64,000 nt of DNA, taken from NCBI RefSeq assembly GCF_000328685.1, contig NC_019974.1:2037001-2101000 (forward strand), written 5' to 3'. Below the pieces are notes generated by a model. It was not told the origin of the DNA, made no database searches, and saw nothing but the letters and a program-made list of their open reading frames with translations. This document shows, piece after piece, positions 17,530-30,119 of this stretch. The first letter of the stretch is position 1. The number at the start of each line of letters is the position of its first letter. The position numbers and the translations under genes are program-made. Source of the stretch: Natronococcus occultus SP4. GTDB taxonomy: Archaea > Halobacteriota > Halobacteria > Halobacteriales > Natrialbaceae.

Positions 17530-17994
17530 TCACTCCATCACGTCGAGATCCCGGTAGTAGGTGACCGGGCAGGGCGCAGCGAGAATGATCTCCTGGGAGA
17601 CCGAGCCGAGCACCGCCTTCTCCGCCGGCGAACGGCGCCGACCGCCGACGACCAGCCGATCCGCGTCGACCGCCCTCGCCATCTCGACGACCTCGGTGGC
17701 CACGTCGCCGAGCGCACCCTGAACCTCGGTCTCGACCCCCGCTTCCGACAGTCGCTCCTCGAGGGTGGGAACCGGCGATCGGCGGGTCGCGACCGCGTCG
17801 GGGTCGACGTCCTCGGCGCGGTCCTCGAACCCCAAGTTGTCGCGGAACTCCTCGTACTCCGCGGCCGTGAAGGCGTGACCGATCACGACGGTCGCCTCCA
17901 GCGGCGCCGCGATCTCGAGGACGGTGTCAGCGAGGTCGTCGGCACGGACGGTGTCCATCGGCCCCACGGCAAGTAAAACGGTATCGATGCCCAT
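17530..17994 (-). CDS. UspA-type universal stress protein
   Basis: 154 aa single UspA domain: the N-terminal strand TVLLAVGPMD and the C-terminal nucleotide loop RLVVGGRRRSPAEKAVLGSVSQEIILAAPCPV (GXXGRR-like with SXXXXS). About 65 bp from a close paralogue on the same strand (18070-18540), clearly a tandem duplication. Confidence 0.9.
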   Translation of the reverse strand: MGIDTVLLAVGPMDTVRADDLADTVLEIAAPLEATVVIGHAFTAAEYEEFRDNLGFEDRAEDVDPDAVATRRSPVPTLEERLSEAGVETEVQGALGDVATEVVEMARAVDADRLVVGGRRRSPAEKAVLGSVSQEIILAAPCPVTYYRDLDVME

Positions 17995-18069
17995 GAGGGG
18001 TGGTATCTTCCCGCCCGGTTAAGTGTTCGCGATCACGCAGTTGTTCGGCCGGACGAGACCGCGTTCCGC

Positions 18070-18540
18070 TCAGTCCTCGGCGGCGTCCTCGGCGCTGCGG
18101 ACGAAGGTTACCGGACACGGCGAGGAGAGCAACACTTCCTGGGCGGTCGAGCCGAAGACCGCCTTTCCGGTCGGTGACCGACGGCGTCCGCCGACGACGA
18201 CCCGGTCCGCGGCGACGCCCGTCGCGAGCTCGACGATCGTCGACCCGTGGTCGCCGATGTCGCCCCGCACGTCGTAGTCGATGCCCGCCTCGTCGAGTCG
18301 TTGCTGAATCTTCCTGATCGTCGAGTGGCGGGAGGCGACCTCATCGGGGCGAACCTGGTCGCTCTCGGCGTCCATCTCGAGGTTCTCGAGGACTTCGTTG
18401 TACTCGTCCTGGGTGAAAACGTGGGCCAGGACGACCGTCGCGTCCGCGGGCGCTGCGACCTCGATCACGGTCTCGGCGAGCTCCTCGGTCCGATCGGCGT
18501 CACCCGGACCGACGGCAAGGAGGATCGTCTGTAGCGTCAT
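18070..18540 (-). CDS. UspA-type universal stress protein (paralogue)
   Basis: 156 aa. Same layout as its neighbour: TILLAVGPGD at the start and VVVGGRRRSPTGKAVFGSTAQEVLLSSPCPVTFV near the end. Start at the ATG of MTLQTILL; a longer open frame upstream lacks UspA content. Both copies keep residues expected for ATP binding. Confidence 0.9.
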   Translation of the reverse strand: MTLQTILLAVGPGDADRTEELAETVIEVAAPADATVVLAHVFTQDEYNEVLENLEMDAESDQVRPDEVASRHSTIRKIQQRLDEAGIDYDVRGDIGDHGSTIVELATGVAADRVVVGGRRRSPTGKAVFGSTAQEVLLSSPCPVTFVRSAEDAAED

Positions 18541-18655
18541 GCCTCGACTATGTGGCGGTGTCGGCTTAAATTCAGGAGTTGCAACGCCACGCGGGCCGGC
18601 GCGTCGGTCGCCGATTTCGGGTCGCTTTTCCCGCCCGTCCCCGACGACACGGCGT

Positions 18656-19396
18656 ATGAACGAGCCCGATCTCTCGGATCGCATCGTGCTGGTCACGGGC
18701 AGTGCCAGGGGCGTCGGCCGCGAACTGCTGCTCGCGACCGCCGACCGCGGCGCGAGCGTCGCCGTCCACTACCACACGAGCGCCGACGCCGCCCGCGAGG
18801 TCGCCGACGAGGCCCGCGAGCGCGGCGCCGCCGACGCGATGACCGTCCAGGGCGACGTCACCGACCCCGAGAGCGTCGACGGCCTGTTCGGTGCCGTCGA
18901 GGCCGAACTCGGCGCCGTCGACGTGCTCGTGAACAACGTCGGCGACTTCGCGCCCGCCCACTGGGAGGCACTCGAGTTCGACACCTGGAACCGCGTCCTC
19001 GAGACCAATCTCAACAGCACCTATCTCTGTACGAAGCGCGCGTTGCCGGCGATGCGCGAGGACGGGTACGCCCGGATCGTCAACGTCGGCTACGCCTCCA
19101 GCGAAAAGGGGCTCGTGAGCCCGGAGAACTTCCCGTACTTCGTCGCGAAGGCCGGCGTCTTGATGTTCACGCGGATGCTCGCCGCCGACACCCAGGACGA
19201 CGGGATCACGGTCAACGCAATCTCGCCGTACGTCGTCGAGAACTCCGAGGAGTTCCCCGAGGAGCTCCCGCGGGATCGTCCCGCCTCCTTCGAGGACCTG
19301 ATCGCTCCGCTGCTGTTTTTCCTCGATCCCGACAGCGGGTACGTCAGCGGCGAGAACGTCGAGGTCGACGGCGGCTGGCTCCCCGAGACCGTGTAG
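18656..19396 (+). CDS. Short-chain dehydrogenase/reductase
   Basis: 246 aa classical SDR. Cofactor loop VTGSARGVGRE, NNVGDF structural motif, and the active site with Tyr-X3-Lys in PYFVAKAGVLMFTRML preceded by a Ser-rich strand (GYASSEKG). It ends with DPDSGYVSGENVEVDGGW, typical of FabG-like SDRs. Substrate unknown. A T-rich core (18626-18629) sits 27 nt before ATG. Confidence 0.92.
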   Translation: MNEPDLSDRIVLVTGSARGVGRELLLATADRGASVAVHYHTSADAAREVADEARERGAADAMTVQGDVTDPESVDGLFGAVEAELGAVDVLVNNVGDFAPAHWEALEFDTWNRVLETNLNSTYLCTKRALPAMREDGYARIVNVGYASSEKGLVSPENFPYFVAKAGVLMFTRMLAADTQDDGITVNAISPYVVENSEEFPEELPRDRPASFEDLIAPLLFFLDPDSGYVSGENVEVDGGWLPETV

Positions 19397-19414
19397 GCGT
19401 CATCGCACGACCCC

Positions 19415-19420
19415 TTTTTT
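19415..19420 (+). promoter_or_regulatory. T-rich core promoter before the DUF2071 gene
   Basis: TTTTTT preceded by CCCC, ending 24 nt before the ATG at 19444. The same CTTTTT(T) arrangement occurs before several other genes in this window. Confidence 0.45.
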
Positions 19421-19443
19421 GCGGCGTCTCCCGTACCCGCGGT

Positions 19444-20133
19444 ATGGTACTTCCGGTTGCGATGGGGTGGCGCCACCTGCTGTTCGCGAACTGGCCAGTC
19501 GCTCCCGCACTCGTCGACGCACACCTCCCGGCAGGGCTCGAACCAGACACGTACGACGGCCGCGCGTGGCTCTCGATCGTCCCGTTTCGAAACGTCGTCG
19601 TCCGTCCTCGGGGTACTTCGGCAAGGCTGGGGTTCGGACTCCCCGAACTCAACCTTCGAACCTACGTCCGCTGTGACGGGACACCGGGGGTGTACTTCTT
19701 TAGCCTCGACGCCGACGGCGTTCTGGGCGTCCTCGCAGCCCGGCTCTTTCACCGCCTGCCGTACTACAACGCGCGAATCGAGATGGGGCTGGGAGCGAAA
19801 CACGTCCGGTTCGAGAGCGAGCGCCGCCACCCGGGGGCTCCGTCCGCGAGCTTCGCGGGACGGTACGAACCCGTCGGCGAGGCGTTCGCTCCCGACCCCG
19901 ACTCGCTCGCGGCCTTTCTCACCGAACGCTACCGCTACTACACGACGGGGCGTCGGGGCGAGTTGCGGTACGCCGATATCGTCCACGACCGCTGGTCGCT
20001 CCGGCCGGCCACGATGACGATCGATCGGAACACCCTCTTCGAGGCCAACGGGTTCGAACCGCCCGCGGCCGCCCCGGTCTGTTACTACAGCCCCGGCGTC
20101 GACGTCGTCACGTCCCGAAGTCGGCGCTGGTGA
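19444..20133 (+). CDS. DUF2071 (YqjF-like) protein
   Basis: 229 aa. The conserved start [42 protein letters not shown] and the LNLRTYVRCDGTPGVYFFSLDAD block identify the YqjF/DUF2071 family. The end VCYYSPGVDVVTSRSRRW is also typical. Role not established for the family. Confidence 0.88.
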   Translation: MVLPVAMGWRHLLFANWPVAPALVDAHLPAGLEPDTYDGRAWLSIVPFRNVVVRPRGTSARLGFGLPELNLRTYVRCDGTPGVYFFSLDADGVLGVLAARLFHRLPYYNARIEMGLGAKHVRFESERRHPGAPSASFAGRYEPVGEAFAPDPDSLAAFLTERYRYYTTGRRGELRYADIVHDRWSLRPATMTIDRNTLFEANGFEPPAAAPVCYYSPGVDVVTSRSRRW

Positions 20134-20255
20134 CGGCCGGGGGATCCGCCCGTCTTCGGCGAGATCCGTGAGCGGGAGCCGTGCCGAACGGATTCGGCCG
20201 CTCGACGGCTCGACGGAGGGAAACGCACATTGGCGCCGACTCCAATACCCGAGTG

Positions 20256-21053
20256 ATGAACGAGCCCGGCGTCCAATCGTTGCTGGATCAGGAGACGCTC
20301 GACGAACGGGTCCGAAACGGCGACACCCCCGACTGGGTCGCCGCTCACTGGCGCTCCTTTCGGGAGGGACTGCTCGGCGAGCGAAACGGAACCCCGTTTC
20401 CCTGTTTTTTCGGTGCAGAGTCGGTCCGGGACGGTGAGCCGCTCTACACGGCGGTGCCGTCGATGTCCGACGCCGACGCCCTGTTGACGCTTCGGGATCG
20501 GATCCTCGAGTACCTCGAGATCTACCGCGAGCGCGGGGGGCGGACCTCGCTGGTCACGTTCTTCAAACCGCCCGAGGACGCACTCTCCGAACGGGAGTAC
20601 CACGACGCGCTGTGGCACATCCTGCAGACGCTACACTGCCACGATCCCGAGCCCTGGCCCGAGGACGTCCCCACGGATCCCGACGACCGCCACTGGGAGT
20701 TCTGTCTGGGCGGGGAGCCGATGTTTCCGACCTGTCGGGCGCCCTTCTACGACCAGCGGAAGAGCCGCTACTGCCCGATCGGCCTGGAGATCACGTTCCA
20801 GCCACGCGCGCTGTTCGAGAACCTCGGGGTGACCGCCGACACGCAGGCCGGCCAGCAGGCCCGCGACGTGATCCAGGACCGCCTTGAGGGGTACGACGGC
20901 GTCTGTCCGCACGCCGACCTGGGCGACTGGGGCGTCGAGGGCGACCGCGAGTGGCCCCAGTACCTGTTCTCGGCCGACGAGACGCAGGCGCCCGACAGCT
21001 GTCCGATCACCGTCACCCGGGAACACCCGAAGCCGGGGGCGCGGTTGTCGTGA
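20256..21053 (+). CDS. YqcI/YcgG family protein
   Basis: 265 aa. Recognised by [18 protein letters not shown], the [20 protein letters not shown] block and [26 protein letters not shown]. Several conserved Cys and His residues suggest a metal or cofactor site. Its stop overlaps the GTG start of the isochorismatase gene by 4 nt, so the two are cotranslated. Function unknown in the family. Confidence 0.85.
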   Translation: MNEPGVQSLLDQETLDERVRNGDTPDWVAAHWRSFREGLLGERNGTPFPCFFGAESVRDGEPLYTAVPSMSDADALLTLRDRILEYLEIYRERGGRTSLVTFFKPPEDALSEREYHDALWHILQTLHCHDPEPWPEDVPTDPDDRHWEFCLGGEPMFPTCRAPFYDQRKSRYCPIGLEITFQPRALFENLGVTADTQAGQQARDVIQDRLEGYDGVCPHADLGDWGVEGDREWPQYLFSADETQAPDSCPITVTREHPKPGARLS

Positions 21054-21613
21054 CGGACGCGACACTCGCGGACGCGGTGCTCGTGTTGGTCGACCTCCAG
21101 GAGGGGTTCGACGATCCGGCGTGGGGACGGCGCAACAACCCCGACGCGGAGCAACGGGCGGCCGAGTTGCTGTCGGCCTGGCGCGGGGCCGACCGCCCCG
21201 TCGTCCACGTCCGTCACGACTCGACGGAGCCCGACTCGCCGCTGCGCGGTGACGGCCCGGGCTTTGCGTTCAAACCCGAAACCGCCCCCCGCGAGGACGA
21301 ACCGACCTTCGAGAAGTCGGTCAACAGCGCGTTCGTCGGGACGGGCCTCGAGTCCTGGCTCCGCGAACGCGGGCTCGAACGGCTCGTCGTCGCCGGGCTG
21401 ACGACCGACCACTGCGTCTCGACGACGACCCGGATGGCCGAGAACCTCGGGTTCGACGTCACCGTGGTCGCCGACGCGACTGCGACGTTCGACCGCGAGT
21501 TCGACGGCGAGCGCTTCGACGCGGAGACGACCCACCGGACGGCGCTTGCCCACCTCGAGGGCGAGTTCGCGACGGTCGCGACGACGACGGCGCTGGTGGG
21601 CGACGGAAACTGA
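21050..21613 (+). CDS. Isochorismatase family cysteine hydrolase
   Basis: 187 aa starting with GTG in a GTGA overlap with the YqcI gene. Catalytic triad positions: Asp in [10 protein letters not shown], Lys in FEKSVNSAF and Cys in [15 protein letters not shown]. Family members hydrolyse nicotinamide, pyrazinamide, isochorismate or related amides. The substrate here cannot be told. Confidence 0.9.
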   Translation: MTDATLADAVLVLVDLQEGFDDPAWGRRNNPDAEQRAAELLSAWRGADRPVVHVRHDSTEPDSPLRGDGPGFAFKPETAPREDEPTFEKSVNSAFVGTGLESWLRERGLERLVVAGLTTDHCVSTTTRMAENLGFDVTVVADATATFDREFDGERFDAETTHRTALAHLEGEFATVATTTALVGDGN

Positions 21614-21643
21614 CGGTGGTGGCGACGTCCTTGGGTCCCCGGA

Positions 21644-22462
21644 TCAGACCGTTCCGATCCCCTCGACCGCCGCGATGATCGCCAGCGTCGCGACGAACCC
21701 GACGAGCGCGCCCGAAGCGAGTTCGACGCGACCGCGGTTCTCGAGATCGGCGCCCGCGGCCACGCCGGCGGGGAGGAACTCGACGACGATCAGGTAGAAT
21801 AGGGCGCCGGCCGCGAAGCCGAAGCTCAGCGCCAGCAGCCCCTCGAAGACCGTGACGAAGTAGTAGGCGGCGACGGCGCCGATCGGCTGTGGCAGCCCCG
21901 AGAAGACGGCCCAGCCGACGACCTTCCACCGCGACATCCCGTAGGCGATCAGCGGGATCGCGATCGCCAACCCCTCGGGCACGTTCAGAATCGAGACCGC
22001 GATCGCCATGAACACCGCCAGCGAGGGGAGCGCGAGTCCGGCGACCTCGACGCTGCCGTCGGTTCCGAGATCGACGAACGAGACCCCGACCGCGATCCCC
22101 TCCGGGATGCTGTGGATCGTCAACACCGCGACGGTGAGGACGACCGTCCGGGGATCGACGTCGGAGACGTCACTTGGGGCGAGGTCGTAGCCGTCGATAG
22201 CGCGGTCCGCGAGGGCGACGAACCCGACCCCCGCGAGCGCGCCGAGCGCGACGGCGTCGACGCCGCCAGCGGCGACACCCTCGGCGAGCAGTCCGAACGT
22301 GGCGGCCGACAACAGGATGCCGACGGCGAGCCCCCAGAGGACGACGAGCCACCGGTCCCGGATCTCATCGAGGACGAAAAACGGGAGCACGCCGAGCCCG
22401 GTCGCGAGTCCGGTAACGAGCCCGACCGCAAAGACAAGCAGCAGTTCGCCGAACAGGTCCAT
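21644..22462 (-). CDS. ZIP family divalent metal transporter
   Basis: 272 aa, about eight membrane helices. Helix 4 keeps the metal site HSIPEGIAVG. Helix 5 reads LNVPEGLAIAIPL, where the usual HN is LN, so one metal-binding His is missing. A DxSDVDP loop lies before helix 4. Likely zinc or another divalent ion; the altered helix 5 could change selectivity. Confidence 0.87.
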   Translation of the reverse strand: MDLFGELLLVFAVGLVTGLATGLGVLPFFVLDEIRDRWLVVLWGLAVGILLSAATFGLLAEGVAAGGVDAVALGALAGVGFVALADRAIDGYDLAPSDVSDVDPRTVVLTVAVLTIHSIPEGIAVGVSFVDLGTDGSVEVAGLALPSLAVFMAIAVSILNVPEGLAIAIPLIAYGMSRWKVVGWAVFSGLPQPIGAVAAYYFVTVFEGLLALSFGFAAGALFYLIVVEFLPAGVAAGADLENRGRVELASGALVGFVATLAIIAAVEGIGTV

Positions 22463-22495
22463 CGAGCGTCTCTCGGCGCTACCGACCGCAGTCGG

Positions 22496-23740
22496 TTACC
22501 ACGGTAGCTTGCCGGCGAGCTGTCGTTTCGCGAACTGTGCGAGCATCGGGACGTCCTCGGCGCCGAGCAGCTTCGCGATCCCCAACGGGTTACCGTCGTT
22601 GGCCTTCGCCAGCGTCTCCTCGTCCATCCGGCCGAGGTCGCGCATGAACTCGTCGTACCGTTCGTTGTCCGCGAGATAGAGCAGCTGGGTCATCAGCAGC
22701 CGCTTTGTGGCGTTCGGGGCCACCTGTTTGTGCCACAGCGAGTCGTACATCGAGAGGTTCTCGGCGGTGGGCTCGACGTTGGCGTGTTTGAGACAGCTGT
22801 CGGCGGCGGCAGCGGCCGCTCGCCCCGACTTCATGCAGGTGTGGATCCCCTCGCCCCAGACCGGATCGACCGTCGGGACGGTGTCGCCGATCGCCATGAA
22901 TCGGTCCGTGTGCATCTGTCCCGGCGGCTGAATGTGGGCCGATCCACGGTGTTGTTTCCCCTCGAGTCGCTCGGCGTTGCGAAAGCGCGGGTCGGTGTCG
23001 AGCCAGTGAGAGAGGTAGTCGTCGACGGTGTAACTCTCCTTGGCGCGCTGGTCGTGGTACTCGTTTTGGATGTAACAGAGCCCGACCTTCGCGGTGTCCT
23101 CGCCGGTGTGGAAGATCCAGGAGTAGCCCCCCGGGGCGATGTTGTGATCCAGCCGGAGCATCATCGCGTCGTTGAGATCGGCGAATCCGGGACGGTCGAC
23201 CTCGATCCCCTCGAGCTCGTACTCGATGCCGATGGCGTGGTTCTCGCGTTCGAGATCGGTGACGCCGAGTTTCTTCGCCAGCGGCGCGGCTGGCCCCGTC
23301 GCGTCGATCACGATGTCGGCGTACACCTCCTCGTCGCCGTTGTAAGTGACGCCGACGGGCTCTCCGCCCTCCGTGATCGGCGCGGTCGCTCGCGCGTCGA
23401 AGCGATACTCCACACCCTTCTCCCGCCCGTCTTCGACGAGGTAGCGCTTGAAATCCGCAAACTCGAGGACGGCGCCGGAGTGGTCCTTGACGTAGTGGTT
23501 GGTCGGAGACTCGAGGACGACCGTGTCGGTGTACTGCATCACGACGTCGTCGGGGATCCCGAACGCAGCCATCATGGAGTGGAACGTGCCCGCGGTGGAC
23601 TTGTTGCTCTGGCGCGGGAACTCGTCCTCGGACTCGGTCTCGAGGACGACGACGTCGTGGCCGCGCCTCGCGAGATCGCGAGCACACTGGGCGCCGGCTG
23701 GTCCGGCCCCGGCGACTACTACATCGTAGCGCTCGTTCAT
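22496..23740 (-). CDS. Geranylgeranyl reductase-family flavoprotein
   Basis: 414 aa. FAD-binding Rossmann motif VAGAGPAGAQCARDLARRGHDVVVLE and the second FAD site FMAIGDTVPTVDPVWGEGIHTCMKSG. This family includes digeranylgeranylglycerophospholipid reductase, which saturates archaeal lipid chains. Other members act on menaquinone or carotenoid precursors, so the exact substrate is open. Start at MNERYDVVV. Confidence 0.85.
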   Translation of the reverse strand: MNERYDVVVAGAGPAGAQCARDLARRGHDVVVLETESEDEFPRQSNKSTAGTFHSMMAAFGIPDDVVMQYTDTVVLESPTNHYVKDHSGAVLEFADFKRYLVEDGREKGVEYRFDARATAPITEGGEPVGVTYNGDEEVYADIVIDATGPAAPLAKKLGVTDLERENHAIGIEYELEGIEVDRPGFADLNDAMMLRLDHNIAPGGYSWIFHTGEDTAKVGLCYIQNEYHDQRAKESYTVDDYLSHWLDTDPRFRNAERLEGKQHRGSAHIQPPGQMHTDRFMAIGDTVPTVDPVWGEGIHTCMKSGRAAAAAADSCLKHANVEPTAENLSMYDSLWHKQVAPNATKRLLMTQLLYLADNERYDEFMRDLGRMDEETLAKANDGNPLGIAKLLGAEDVPMLAQFAKRQLAGKLPW

Positions 23741-23860
23741 ACTGCTGAAACTATCTCGCCCCCTAATGAGTTTGTCCAAGCAGTTGCGTCCTCGGCCCGA
23801 CGACGGAACCCGGGGACAGTGGTGCGATCGATGCCGGGTGAGCAACGGTTCCGGAACGAA

Positions 23861-24010
23861 TCACTCGGTGTATCCTTCCTGCATAAACGTCCCCTCAGTC
23901 TCGTAGATCGAGACCAGCTCTTCGACGAGCTCCGCGGGGGACTGGCCCTCGTCGCAGTGGCTTTCGAGTCGGTCCATGAGGTCGTCGCTGATCTCGAGTG
24001 TCTGAGTCAT
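23861..24010 (-). CDS. Small ribbon-helix-helix-like protein
   Basis: 49 aa: MTQTLEISDDLMDRLESHCDEG then a helix SPAELVEELVSIYETE. A short strand followed by two helices resembles the CopG/DUF7557 type of haloarchaeal mini-protein, potentially DNA-binding or an antitoxin. No toxin gene adjoins. An upstream in-frame extension lacks such content and was not used. Confidence 0.65.
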   Translation of the reverse strand: MTQTLEISDDLMDRLESHCDEGQSPAELVEELVSIYETEGTFMQEGYTE

Positions 24011-24130
24011 GGGTATCGTCGGTCGAACACTCGGTCGCCGCGAGGAAATAGCTCGGGGGCGCGTATGCAGCCACCGGGGCAGGCACGAGACGGCACCGCG
24101 ATTATTCCCCCGCCCGAGAAACAGGGGAGT

Positions 24131-24373
24131 ATGGTAGCGACACTGTCCGACGACGAGGTCGGGAAGAAAGTGATCGACGCGGAAGGGAAGGAGCTCGGAA
24201 TCGTCGCGAAAGCCGAGAACGGCGAGGCCGCCGTCGACCCGAACCCGAGCGTCGCCGAACACCTGCTCGCGAAGATCGGCGTCGAGGGCGAGGACGACGA
24301 GGACTACCTCGTCACCGAGAGCATGGTCGAGCGGATCGACGACGATACCATCGTCCTGCAGGGCGACATCTAG
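24131..24373 (+). CDS. PRC-barrel-like small protein
   Basis: 80 aa. VGKKVIDAEGKELGIVAKAENGEAAVDPNPSVAEHLLAKIG resembles the PRC-barrel fold common as stand-alone proteins in haloarchaea (first strand VGKxVxDxxGxxLG). Function unknown; PRC barrels in other contexts bind RNA or proteins. Confidence 0.75.
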   Translation: MVATLSDDEVGKKVIDAEGKELGIVAKAENGEAAVDPNPSVAEHLLAKIGVEGEDDEDYLVTESMVERIDDDTIVLQGDI

Positions 24374-24431
24374 GGCCGCGGTCGGCTGCTCCGCGCTCGA
24401 GAGCCCGAGAGTGACCGCTGGCTCGAGCGAC

Positions 24432-24596
24432 TCAGGACGGATGCTGGTGGCTGAGACGCTCGGCGACGACGTTCGGAATCGGTGTGTTACAGTCCTTGCA
24501 CCGCCAGCTCCGGCGCACCCCGCTTCGGTCCTCGATCATGTCCTGTCTGAACCGCAGCGTCGCACCACAGGTGCAGCTGTGGGTCGTCGGCGACAT
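24432..24596 (-). CDS. Small zinc-finger protein
   Basis: 54 aa from MSPTTHS. Two Cys pairs, CTCG and CKDC, 25 residues apart, flank a basic stretch (RFRQDMIEDRSGVRRSW). An in-frame ATG 10 codons upstream is possible. Lies 31 bp downstream of the coiled-coil gene on the same strand, possibly one unit. No family assigned. Confidence 0.6.
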   Translation of the reverse strand: MSPTTHSCTCGATLRFRQDMIEDRSGVRRSWRCKDCNTPIPNVVAERLSHQHPS

Positions 24597-24627
24597 ACGG
24601 GAGCGTTCGGGCGCTCGGTTCATAAGC

Positions 24628-25125
24628 TCACTCCCCGTCGGCCTCCAGGGCGACCTCACACAGGGTCTCGCGCTCGTCGAAGTACGCCGGTGCGTCGGCC
24701 TCGGCCTCGAACTCGACGATCCGGGTCAGCGCTTCCTCGGCGTCCTCGACCTCCGTCTGGAGGTCTGCAGCCAGCTCGGTGTAGCCCGCCGAGAGCTCCT
24801 GAAACGCCTGTATCCGGGCCTGTTTGGCGTCGACTAGCGTCTGTTTCTCCTCGAGGTCGCGGCCCGTCGCCTCGAGGTCGTCGACGTCGGTTCCGCCGTC
24901 CGGTCCGGTCGCCGACGGCGGACGTTCGGTTCGTGGCGTGTCGCCCGATCGGTCCTCGAGCTCCGAGCGCAGTTCAGCCAGCTGCTCGTCGATCTCGTCG
25001 AGCAGCTCGTTTGCCTCCTCGGTCATCGTCTCGACGCGACCCGACAACAGGCCGGCCTGCGTCTGACAGTATTCGACGTACTCCGAGACCGCCGGGGCCG
25101 AACCGAAACCGGTGTCGTCGCTCAT
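24628..25125 (-). CDS. Coiled-coil protein of unknown function
   Basis: 165 aa. Two long helical coiled-coil segments (ETMTEEANELLDEIDEQLAELRSELE and RDLEEKQTLVDAKQARIQAFQEL) are separated by a Gly/Pro-rich linker. No membrane segment or enzyme motif. It may be cotranscribed with the small zinc-finger gene downstream. Unrecognised. Confidence 0.7.
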   Translation of the reverse strand: MSDDTGFGSAPAVSEYVEYCQTQAGLLSGRVETMTEEANELLDEIDEQLAELRSELEDRSGDTPRTERPPSATGPDGGTDVDDLEATGRDLEEKQTLVDAKQARIQAFQELSAGYTELAADLQTEVEDAEEALTRIVEFEAEADAPAYFDERETLCEVALEADGE

Positions 25126-25299
25126 ACCGCCTCCAAGGGGCTTCCGACCGAAGTCAGTTCGCCTCGAGGTGTGCGAAGCGGTACCGTTTCACTGCTGGTT
25201 GGGCTTTCAGACGGGTTAAGTTGCTCCGACACCTGACTCGGGTATAATGATTCGATCGTCCGCTCGATCACCGTGTCACGCCCGCTTCCGGAGGGATCT

Positions 25300-28263
<2,964 letters not shown>

Positions 28264-28530
28264 GACGGACTGCTGTAACGATTTACCGTGCGACCGCAGA
28301 AGTGGTCACGGCCACACCGAAAATAACGTACAGTAGACCGTATGAGACAGCCTATCGTAACTGCGTCCACACCGGTACGCGCCCCGAGTGACTTCCGCTC
28401 GCCGACGAGGGGTGAGTCGTAAAAAACTGTAGCGACGATGTGTGGGATGTCTGGAAAGGCGTTATGAAAAAAGCGAGACGGACCGTCCTGTACGCACACG
28501 GTGGGCCCGTGTCCAAACCCACGAGACGGG

Positions 28531-29280
28531 CTATTCGATTCGGATACTGGTCGTCCACTCGATGTTCTCGAACACGTCGACATCTGGCGTCTCCGAAGAG
28601 AGGACCGTCGCCGTGGTCAGTGACAGTGGTACGCGGGACGTTTCGACCGCGACGCGGTATGAGCCGCCCCAGCCGAACGACGAATCTCCAACGTCGAGCG
28701 CGATATTCTCCTGAGAGTGTCGGTAGTGAATCTGAGGGGCTCCGTCGACGACCGTAGCTGCCTCAGGATTGTCGAAGCCGACGGGGATTCGGTCGTCACC
28801 GGACGTTCCTTTCGGTGAGTGATCGATCATCCGGAGTACCGAGGGAAGCTGGAGTTCGAATGCCAGCTCGGTCACCGTCTCGTCTGTGGGTGGATCAACG
28901 AGTCCCCACGTCCATAGCGAGTACTGCGTCTTTCCTTCGAAATCGTCCTCGGGAAACTCGTACAGAAGGGCAATATGCCGGGAGTTGATATCGTCATCGG
29001 CGAACAGGTCCTTGAACATCCAGCCGGCGGTTATTTCGAGTTCGTGCTCCGGCTGGGACTCAGCGAGACCCCAGAACCCGTTGTGGCCGTACTCGACAAC
29101 CGACTCGTCAGTTGCTTCGACGACTTCCTCGGCCGACAGACGATCGTCCGGGGGGAGCGATACCGACAGGTCCGAGGACGTTTCGCCGCTGCTGTTCAGT
29201 GGAACGCTGTCGACACAGCCGGCGAGCGATACGGCGATTCCCGCACCCACTAGAACGTGCCGTCTGGAGTATAGTGACAT
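28531..29280 (-). CDS. Lipoprotein of unknown function in a low-GC island
   Basis: 249 aa. YSRRHVLVGAGIAVSLAGC is a Tat-type lipoprotein signal. The mature part has Trp/Tyr-rich beta-like segments (GHNGFWGLAES, TQYSLWTWGLVDPP, IHYRHSQENIALDVGDSSFGWGGSYRVAVETS) suggesting a beta-sandwich. It follows the gene at 29288 by 7 bp, so they form an operon. Start chosen at MSLYSRRH; the longer frame overlaps the upstream gene. No family recognised. Confidence 0.7.
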   Translation of the reverse strand: MSLYSRRHVLVGAGIAVSLAGCVDSVPLNSSGETSSDLSVSLPPDDRLSAEEVVEATDESVVEYGHNGFWGLAESQPEHELEITAGWMFKDLFADDDINSRHIALLYEFPEDDFEGKTQYSLWTWGLVDPPTDETVTELAFELQLPSVLRMIDHSPKGTSGDDRIPVGFDNPEAATVVDGAPQIHYRHSQENIALDVGDSSFGWGGSYRVAVETSRVPLSLTTATVLSSETPDVDVFENIEWTTSIRIE

Positions 29281-29287
29281 GATCAAC

Positions 29288-30067
29288 TTATACGACGGTT
29301 CCGCTATCCCAGTAGTTAGCACTCACTTGGTAGCCACTCTCACCTTCGAATAGCGTCAGGCCTTCCATTTGGATGGTCCGGGTGCTTCGTCCCTCCCATT
29401 CAAGCATAAACTTATCGGATATTGTACTGGTCTCGGACATGTTTGGCTGGACTTGGTCGGTGACGTACTCAAAGGTGGTTGAAGCCTTGCCACCGGCGTC
29501 AACGCCTTTGTGTTGTCCGGAGAGGGAGAGCGTAATGTCTACGTTGGAGCTACTCCGCTCGATCGTTCGATCCGGAGTAAAGTACAGGAGGTTTCCGTCA
29601 TCTATAACAATCTGGTTTTCCATCGTGGTCAGTCGTGGGTCACGACCCCAGACACTGTTTCCGTCTTCCGATCCAACGCTCCAATGCCACGACACATACA
29701 TTGCTTCGTCATTACGGGAGCGTTCGTTGAGTTTGTATATCTCCGTCACGTGATTAGCAGTCGCATAGGCAGAGTCTGTCTCTCCATCCATTCGTCCAAC
29801 CTTTTCGCCGGTAATGTCGGGTCCTGGAGATTCTTGAGCGAAATTCGCACCGATCTTTCCGAGTTGCTCTGCAAGCTGATCATCGGGTTCGCTCACGTGA
29901 TTGTCGGCAACTCGCCTAACAAAGTCTTCCTCGTTCTGATACATGAGGTCAGTCGGGTTTTCGGAGGAAATCCGTTTCGTCTCGGTATCGCTTGTCTCTC
30001 TGGCTGTCCGAACGCCGCCCGGTTCATCGGAATCCCCCGAGGCCGAAACCGTACCGATTCCAGTCAA
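29288..30067 (-). CDS. Exported-looking protein of unknown function, start uncertain
   Basis: 259 aa from a TTG. The region LTGIGTVSASGDSDEP looks like the end of an export signal. The in-frame codons upstream read (ATA)YYRRQQLSEIVSGDEGIT, a Tat-like but degraded signal with no ATG or GTG, so the true start may be an ATA at 30122-30124 (minus strand) or may be lost. The body is rich in Ser, Thr, Asn and Tyr and has lower GC than its surroundings. First gene of the two-gene island operon. No family recognised. Confidence 0.6.
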   Translation of the reverse strand: MTGIGTVSASGDSDEPGGVRTARETSDTETKRISSENPTDLMYQNEEDFVRRVADNHVSEPDDQLAEQLGKIGANFAQESPGPDITGEKVGRMDGETDSAYATANHVTEIYKLNERSRNDEAMYVSWHWSVGSEDGNSVWGRDPRLTTMENQIVIDDGNLLYFTPDRTIERSSSNVDITLSLSGQHKGVDAGGKASTTFEYVTDQVQPNMSETSTISDKFMLEWEGRSTRTIQMEGLTLFEGESGYQVSANYWDSGTVV

Positions 30068-30119
30068 TGTAATACCCTCATCGCCAGAAACGATCTCCGA
30101 TAGCTGTTGTCTACGGTAA

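Noticed and set aside
28342..28422. 26-codon frame after uvrA
   Set aside because: Too short, no promoter spacing or conserved content.
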